The notes beneath the pieces were generated by a model that had not been told where the DNA came from, searched no databases, and saw only the letters and a program-made list of their open reading frames with translations. A program made the translations under genes and the position numbers. A stretch of 64,000 nt of DNA from NCBI GenBank assembly GCA_964519955.1, contig CAZFLM010000010.1:1-64000 (forward strand), written 5' to 3'. Shown here piece by piece: positions 59,845 to 64,000 of the stretch; within the stretch, counting starts at the first letter, position 1, and each line of letters opens with the position of its first letter. The DNA comes from CAZFLM01 sp964519955 (GTDB lineage: Bacteria > Armatimonadota > Chthonomonadetes > Chthonomonadales > CAJBBX01).

Positions 59845-60027
59845 GTGGGTCCTGGGACCTCCGGAGGCATGGGGTTGGGATGGCTCGCCCAGCGAACAAG
59901 CAATCACCCTCATCACAATATACCCTCGCTCGTTCTGTCGCCGCCTGCGGGCGCGTAGGCAGGTACGCGCTGCGACTGGGGCGAAGTAGAGACTCATCGC
60001 CTCGATCCGTTCGGAAGGAACACCCCC

Positions 60028-63000
60028 ATGCGCATTGCCGACCTCGTGCTGCTCCTCGCGATAGGCTGCGGCTGCCTGCTCGCCATCCCCGCGCGGGGCG
60101 ACGCCCCCAAGGCCACGCCCGTGCGCCAACCGATCGGCTACCCGAGCCGCGCCGCGGACCTCGACGTGCTACCGGGCTTCCGCACGCCGCCCCGGGGCTA
60201 TGGCGTCGTGCCCTTCTACTGGTGGATTGGCGACCCGCTGACGAAGGAGCGCCTCCTCTGGCAGCTCGAGCGCCTCGCGGAGACGGGCGCCACGGGGCTG
60301 CAGGTGAACTACGCCCACAGCGACAAGGGCGGCAACTCCTACGGCCTCACCTACCCGAGCGACCCGCCGCTCTTCAGCAAGCAGTGGTGGGACCTGTTCA
60401 CGTGGTGGGCGGGCGAGTGCAACAAGCGGGGCGTCGCGGTAAGCCTGAGCGACTACACGCTCGGCATCGTGGGCCAGGGCTACTGGATGGACGAGATCCT
60501 GGCCAAGGACCCGACGATGCGCGGCTCGGTGCTGGAGCACGCCGTGCAGCACGTCGCCGGCGCCGGAGCCACCATCGAGCTTCCGGAGGGCACGCTCTGC
60601 GCGACGGCATACCGTGTCGAGGACGGCGCCATCGTGCCGGGCTCGGCAACCCCCCTGCCCCTCGTGCCAGGTGCGCGCACCGTCGAGGCCAGGCTCGGCC
60701 CGGGTGAGTGGGAGGCCGTCATCGTCCGGCGGCGCGTCGTGCCGACCTCGGTCGACCCCATCAACCCGAAGCTGGGGCCGATGGTCATCGACACGTTCTT
60801 CAGGCGGTTCGAGGACCATCTACCCGGCCAGGCAGGCAAGGGGCTCGACTTCTTCTTCTCCGACGAGCTGACCTTCGGCGTGGGCGGGCGGCTGTGGAAC
60901 GACCGCGTCCCGGCGGAGTTCCGCAGGCGCAAGGGCTACGACCTGCTGCCAGTCCTCCCCGCCCTCTTCGTCGACATCGGCCCCATCACGCCGAAGGTGC
61001 GGATGGACTACTACGACCTGATCGTGGCGCTGTCCGAGGAGAGCTACTTCCGCCCGGTCTTCGAGTGGCACGACAGCCGCGGCATGGTCTACGGGTGCGA
61101 CCACGGCGGGCGCGGCACCGACGTGACCGAGTTCGGCGACTACTTCCGGACGCAGCGCTGGATGACCGGCCCGGGCTGCGACCAGCCGGGGCTCAGCTCG
61201 AACATCGTGAAGAACAAGGTGGCCAGCTCGATCGCCCACCTCTACGAGCGTCCGCGAACCTGGCTGGAGGGTTACCACAGCAGCGGCTGGGGCACCAACA
61301 CCGCCGACCTGACCCACGCGACTGTCGGGAACTTCGCGGCCGGCCAGAACCTGCTCTCGCTGCACGGGCTCTACTACACCACGCACGGCGGGTGGTGGGA
61401 GTGGGCGCCGCCCTGCAACCACTTCCGCATGCCCTATTGGGCGCACATGAAGCTCTGGATGCAGTGGCTCCAGCGCATGAGCTACGTGCTCAGCCAGGGC
61501 GTCCATCGCTGCGACGTGGCCGTGCTGTACCCCGTCGCGCCCGTCGAGGCCGGCATGGACGGCGGCCAGGCGGTGCAGGCGGCGTTCCAGGTCTGCGACG
61601 CGCTCTACGACCGGGGCATCGACCTCGACTTCATCGACTTCGAGTCGCTCGCCCGCTGCAAGGTGGCCGGCAAGCAGCTCCACGTCGCCGGGGAGGCATA
61701 CAGGGCCCTCATCCTGCCGCACCCGTCCGCGGTCCGCTCCTCCACGCTGGACCAGGCCCTGCGCTTCTGGAAGGCAGGCGGCACGGTCGTCGCCCTGGGC
61801 GCGCTGCCCGAGGCCAGCGAAGTCGCGGGACGAGACGCCCCCGCGCTCGACGGGAAGGTGCGCGAGCTGTTCGGCCTTACCGCGAAGGACGCGCGCGCCG
61901 GGCGGGCGGCGCCGGCCCATCGCGGCGCCAAGGGTGGCGTCGCGGTGCTCCTGCGCGACGAGCCGGACGCACCGCGCGAGTACCCGGGCGGCTTCCGCGG
62001 ACGCTGGGTGTGGTCCGCCGAGCACACACCGCGCGTCTGGTTCAAGGCCGTCTGGCGCGGCGGGGCCGGTACGCATCGCGCCAAGGTGATGTGCGACAAC
62101 GAGTTCACGCTCTACCAGAACGGGCGGGAGGTCGCACGCGGCGACTACCAGACCGGCTGGGCCGGCGACCTTGACCTGAAGCCTGGCGACGTGCTGACCA
62201 TCGATGGGCACGACTTCGACGCGGGCAACCATACAGCCGGCCTGTTCGTCGCGGTGCTGGAGGGCGGCAAGACCGTGCTGAGCGCCGAGGACTTCCGCTG
62301 CGCCGTAGCCGAGCCGAAGGACGCCAACTGGCGCACCGATGCAGCCGTCGACGGCCTCGCGAAGCCGACCACCGAGAACGTACACGAGGCGCACAAGGGC
62401 GGCGGGTCGGGCGTCATTGCGCGGGCCGTGGAGCTGATCCGCACAAGCATCCCGCGCGACTTCGCCTGCGCCGCGCCCTGCCACGTGCTGCACCGCAAGG
62501 CCGGCCCGCGCGACATCTACCTGGTCGCCGGAGCGCCCGCCGGGGCGGAGTGCACCTTCGCCGCGAAGGGCCGCGTCGAGTTGTGGGACCCGTGGACCGG
62601 CGGCACGCGCGAGATCGAAGCGGTGCGCCAGACCGCGACCGGCACGGTGGTGCGTCTGCCGGATGACCGCGAGAGCTACCACATGGTCGTCTTCTCGCCC
62701 GGCCAGACCCGCATCGCGAAGGCAGCCGCCGCCCCGCGCGTCGAGACGCTGAAGGTCGAGGGACCGTGGGAGTTCGGGCTGAAGCCGACGATGGACAACC
62801 GCTGGGGCGACTTCCGGCTCCCGGCCTCGCAAGGGATGATCGGCGCGGAGGCGCGGCGCTTCGCCATCGCGGAGGAGGCCGCGCCGAACCCCGGCTGGCA
62901 AGCGCCAGACCTCGACACGTCCGCCTGGCAGCGCGCGACCTACGGGTTCGGGCAGCGCTTCTGGAAGCTCGGCCCGATCCACGACGGCGCCGACGCCGCC

Positions 63001-64000
63001 GCCATCGAGGCAAAGCTCGCGGCGCTCACGCAGGTCGACCCGTCAGTCCCGATCGAGGCCGGCGGCCACACGTACCGCTGGCAGCCCTACTCCTACAGCC
63101 TGCGGGAGGGCGTCGAGGGCGACCCGGGCCACGAAGGCTACCACGGGCTGAAGGAGCTGGTCAGCGACGACTTCATCGCCCTGGGCAAGCGCACCGATCA
63201 GTGGACGAACACGACCTACGTGCGCGAGGCGAAGGACGCGCATCGCTACTACCTGTGGGCGACGGTGCGCAGCGACAGGGACACTGACGCGCGGATGCTG
63301 ATCGGGGGGCTCGCGCCGTCGGCGATCTGGCTTGCCGGCAAGCAGGTGCAACCCGGCGACACGCCGAAACTGGCGAAGGGTGCAACGCCAGTCCTGCTGC
63401 GCTACGACGACGCCGGCCGGGGGCACTTCGTGCTGGCCGGCGGTGCGCCCGGAGCGGACGCCAAGCCGTACCCGCTGGCGATGAGCTGGTACCGGCGCGC
63501 CGATGTGCTGCCCTTCGATCCGATGCCCGAGCGATCCGGCGCGGCGACCTGGTTCCGGTTCGTTGCCCCGCCCGGCCTCCGCGCGATGACGGTAACCGCA
63601 TATGGCTCCGTCGAAGCCTGGATCGGCGGGGAGCGGGCGACCGTCTCTCAGGTTGGCGAGGCCGCCGGAGCCCGCGTGTGGCGCGTCTCAGCGGCGACGA
63701 ACCAGGCGGAGGCGTCTGCCGTGGCGTTCCGCATCGTGCCGACCGGCGGGTGCCACGGGGGCGCGATCATCCCGGAACCCGTCGCGCTGGACTGCGGCGT
63801 CGGCAGCGTCGAGTTGGGTGACTGGTCGAAGGTGGGCGCTCTGGAGTGCTACTCAGGCGGCGCGGTCTATCGGAAGACCGTCACGCTCACGCAGGAGCAG
63901 ATAGCCGGCCGCGTCACGCTGGACCTGGGCAGCCTCGTATCGAGCGCCGAGGTGCGCGTGAACGGGAAGGGCGCCGGTGTCCGCCTGGCGCCGCCGTGGC
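60028..64000 (+). CDS. Large GH106-like exported glycosidase, truncated by the window end
   Basis: The frame from ATG 60028 is open to the last base, giving 1,324 residues so far. The ribosome site is GGAAGGAACACCCCC. The signal peptide is VLLLAIGCGCLLAIPARG. The body matches the large GH106 (alpha-L-rhamnosidase-like) type: YGVVPFYWWIGDPLTKERL, TGLQVNYAHSDKGG, DFFFSDELTFGVGG with a candidate Glu, RTWLEGYHSSGWGTNT and DVAVLYPVAPVEAG. Accessory beta domains follow, with VWFKAVWRGGAG and GRVELWDPWTGG. The last visible segment, SLVSSAEVRVNGKGAGVRLA, is typical of the C-terminal galactose-binding domain, so the end is probably near. It may act on rhamnose- or arabinose-decorated pectin. Confidence 0.8.
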   Translation, partial: MRIADLVLLLAIGCGCLLAIPARGDAPKATPVRQPIGYPSRAADLDVLPGFRTPPRGYGVVPFYWWIGDPLTKERLLWQLERLAETGATGLQVNYAHSDKGGNSYGLTYPSDPPLFSKQWWDLFTWWAGECNKRGVAVSLSDYTLGIVGQGYWMDEILAKDPTMRGSVLEHAVQHVAGAGATIELPEGTLCATAYRVEDGAIVPGSATPLPLVPGARTVEARLGPGEWEAVIVRRRVVPTSVDPINPKLGPMVIDTFFRRFEDHLPGQAGKGLDFFFSDELTFGVGGRLWNDRVPAEFRRRKGYDLLPVLPALFVDIGPITPKVRMDYYDLIVALSEESYFRPVFEWHDSRGMVYGCDHGGRGTDVTEFGDYFRTQRWMTGPGCDQPGLSSNIVKNKVASSIAHLYERPRTWLEGYHSSGWGTNTADLTHATVGNFAAGQNLLSLHGLYYTTHGGWWEWAPPCNHFRMPYWAHMKLWMQWLQRMSYVLSQGVHRCDVAVLYPVAPVEAGMDGGQAVQAAFQVCDALYDRGIDLDFIDFESLARCKVAGKQLHVAGEAYRALILPHPSAVRSSTLDQALRFWKAGGTVVALGALPEASEVAGRDAPALDGKVRELFGLTAKDARAGRAAPAHRGAKGGVAVLLRDEPDAPREYPGGFRGRWVWSAEHTPRVWFKAVWRGGAGTHRAKVMCDNEFTLYQNGREVARGDYQTGWAGDLDLKPGDVLTIDGHDFDAGNHTAGLFVAVLEGGKTVLSAEDFRCAVAEPKDANWRTDAAVDGLAKPTTENVHEAHKGGGSGVIARAVELIRTSIPRDFACAAPCHVLHRKAGPRDIYLVAGAPAGAECTFAAKGRVELWDPWTGGTREIEAVRQTATGTVVRLPDDRESYHMVVFSPGQTRIAKAAAAPRVETLKVEGPWEFGLKPTMDNRWGDFRLPASQGMIGAEARRFAIAEEAAPNPGWQAPDLDTSAWQRATYGFGQRFWKLGPIHDGADAAAIEAKLAALTQVDPSVPIEAGGHTYRWQPYSYSLREGVEGDPGHEGYHGLKELVSDDFIALGKRTDQWTNTTYVREAKDAHRYYLWATVRSDRDTDARMLIGGLAPSAIWLAGKQVQPGDTPKLAKGATPVLLRYDDAGRGHFVLAGGAPGADAKPYPLAMSWYRRADVLPFDPMPERSGAATWFRFVAPPGLRAMTVTAYGSVEAWIGGERATVSQVGEAAGARVWRVSAATNQAEASAVAFRIVPTGGCHGGAIIPEPVALDCGVGSVELGDWSKVGALECYSGGAVYRKTVTLTQEQIAGRVTLDLGSLVSSAEVRVNGKGAGVRLAPPW

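Noticed and set aside
60820..62982. 720-codon open frame on the minus strand
   Set aside because: It is antisense to the well-supported GH106-like gene. In GC-rich DNA the complementary frame is often open, and its protein is Arg/Val/Ala-rich without domains.

Overview
The window is GC-rich (roughly two-thirds G+C by eye) bacterial chromosome, apparently from a draft or metagenome assembly, because it holds one gap of exactly 100 N. It is densely packed, with many 1-8 nt gene overlaps. Recognisable promoters follow the -35/-10 consensus, some starts are GTG or TTG, and at least one gene looks leaderless. There are many glycosidases, Gfo/Idh/MocA- and epimerase-type sugar enzymes, UroD-like proteins and exported polysaccharide-acting proteins, plus several families of short dispersed intergenic repeats. 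Together these suggest a free-living heterotroph of an Armatimonadota-like or Planctomycetota-like lineage. The phylum is an inference and is not proven here. No tRNA, CRISPR array or transposase was seen.

Layout. 1-3253: two hexapeptide acyltransferases, a PII protein and citramalate synthase in one overlapping operon. 3247-3570: an inverted-repeat element followed by a consensus promoter. 3573-10518: acyl-CoA ligase, alpha/beta hydrolase, thymidine kinase, Gfo/Idh/MocA oxidoreductase, MFS permease and CaCA exchanger, ended by a bidirectional terminator. 10577-12523 (minus): an unrecognised Cys-rich protein and a sugar epimerase. 12744-20935 (plus): a PmoA-like protein, unknown proteins, a YidR-like (DUF3748) propeller protein and two tandem-GNAT proteins. 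20941-24386: a repeat, the RNase P RNA (minus) divergent from tyrS, a structured RNA with a strong terminator, and an ABC ATPase fused to an extra domain.

24406-43021 is mainly a minus-strand arabinan/arabinose utilisation region. It holds a sialidase-fold protein, GH36-like and GH43 enzymes, a zinc dehydrogenase, a FucI-type isomerase, AraD, AraB, GH51 arabinofuranosidase, a UroD-like protein, an ABC sugar importer (binding protein and two permeases, no ATPase) and GH127 beta-L-arabinofuranosidase. A plus-strand DUF433/DUF5615 toxin-antitoxin pair sits between araB and the GH51 gene, and a 79-bp tandem repeat coincides with the assembly gap. Polymers would be cut by the exported GH43 and related enzymes, oligomers taken up by the ABC system, arabinose released inside by GH51/GH127, and the sugar converted by isomerase, AraB and AraD to xylulose-5-phosphate.

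43151-46800 is the most striking part. An ECF-type sigma factor gene overlaps by 4 nt a 1,018-residue protein in which compact versions of both large RNA polymerase subunits (beta, then beta') are fused in one chain. The catalytic NADFDGD motif, the bridge-helix/trigger-loop region, both conserved beta lysines and a short version of the beta' sigma-docking coiled coil are present, while the beta flap and most peripheral domains are missing. This looks like a self-contained second transcription machine with its own sigma factor. 46950-64000 holds two TlpA-like paralogues (one without its CxxC), a parallel beta-helix protein, two large GH106-like proteins, an HD hydrolase, an exported GH36-type protein and two exported proteins of unknown role. 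The last gene runs off the window end.
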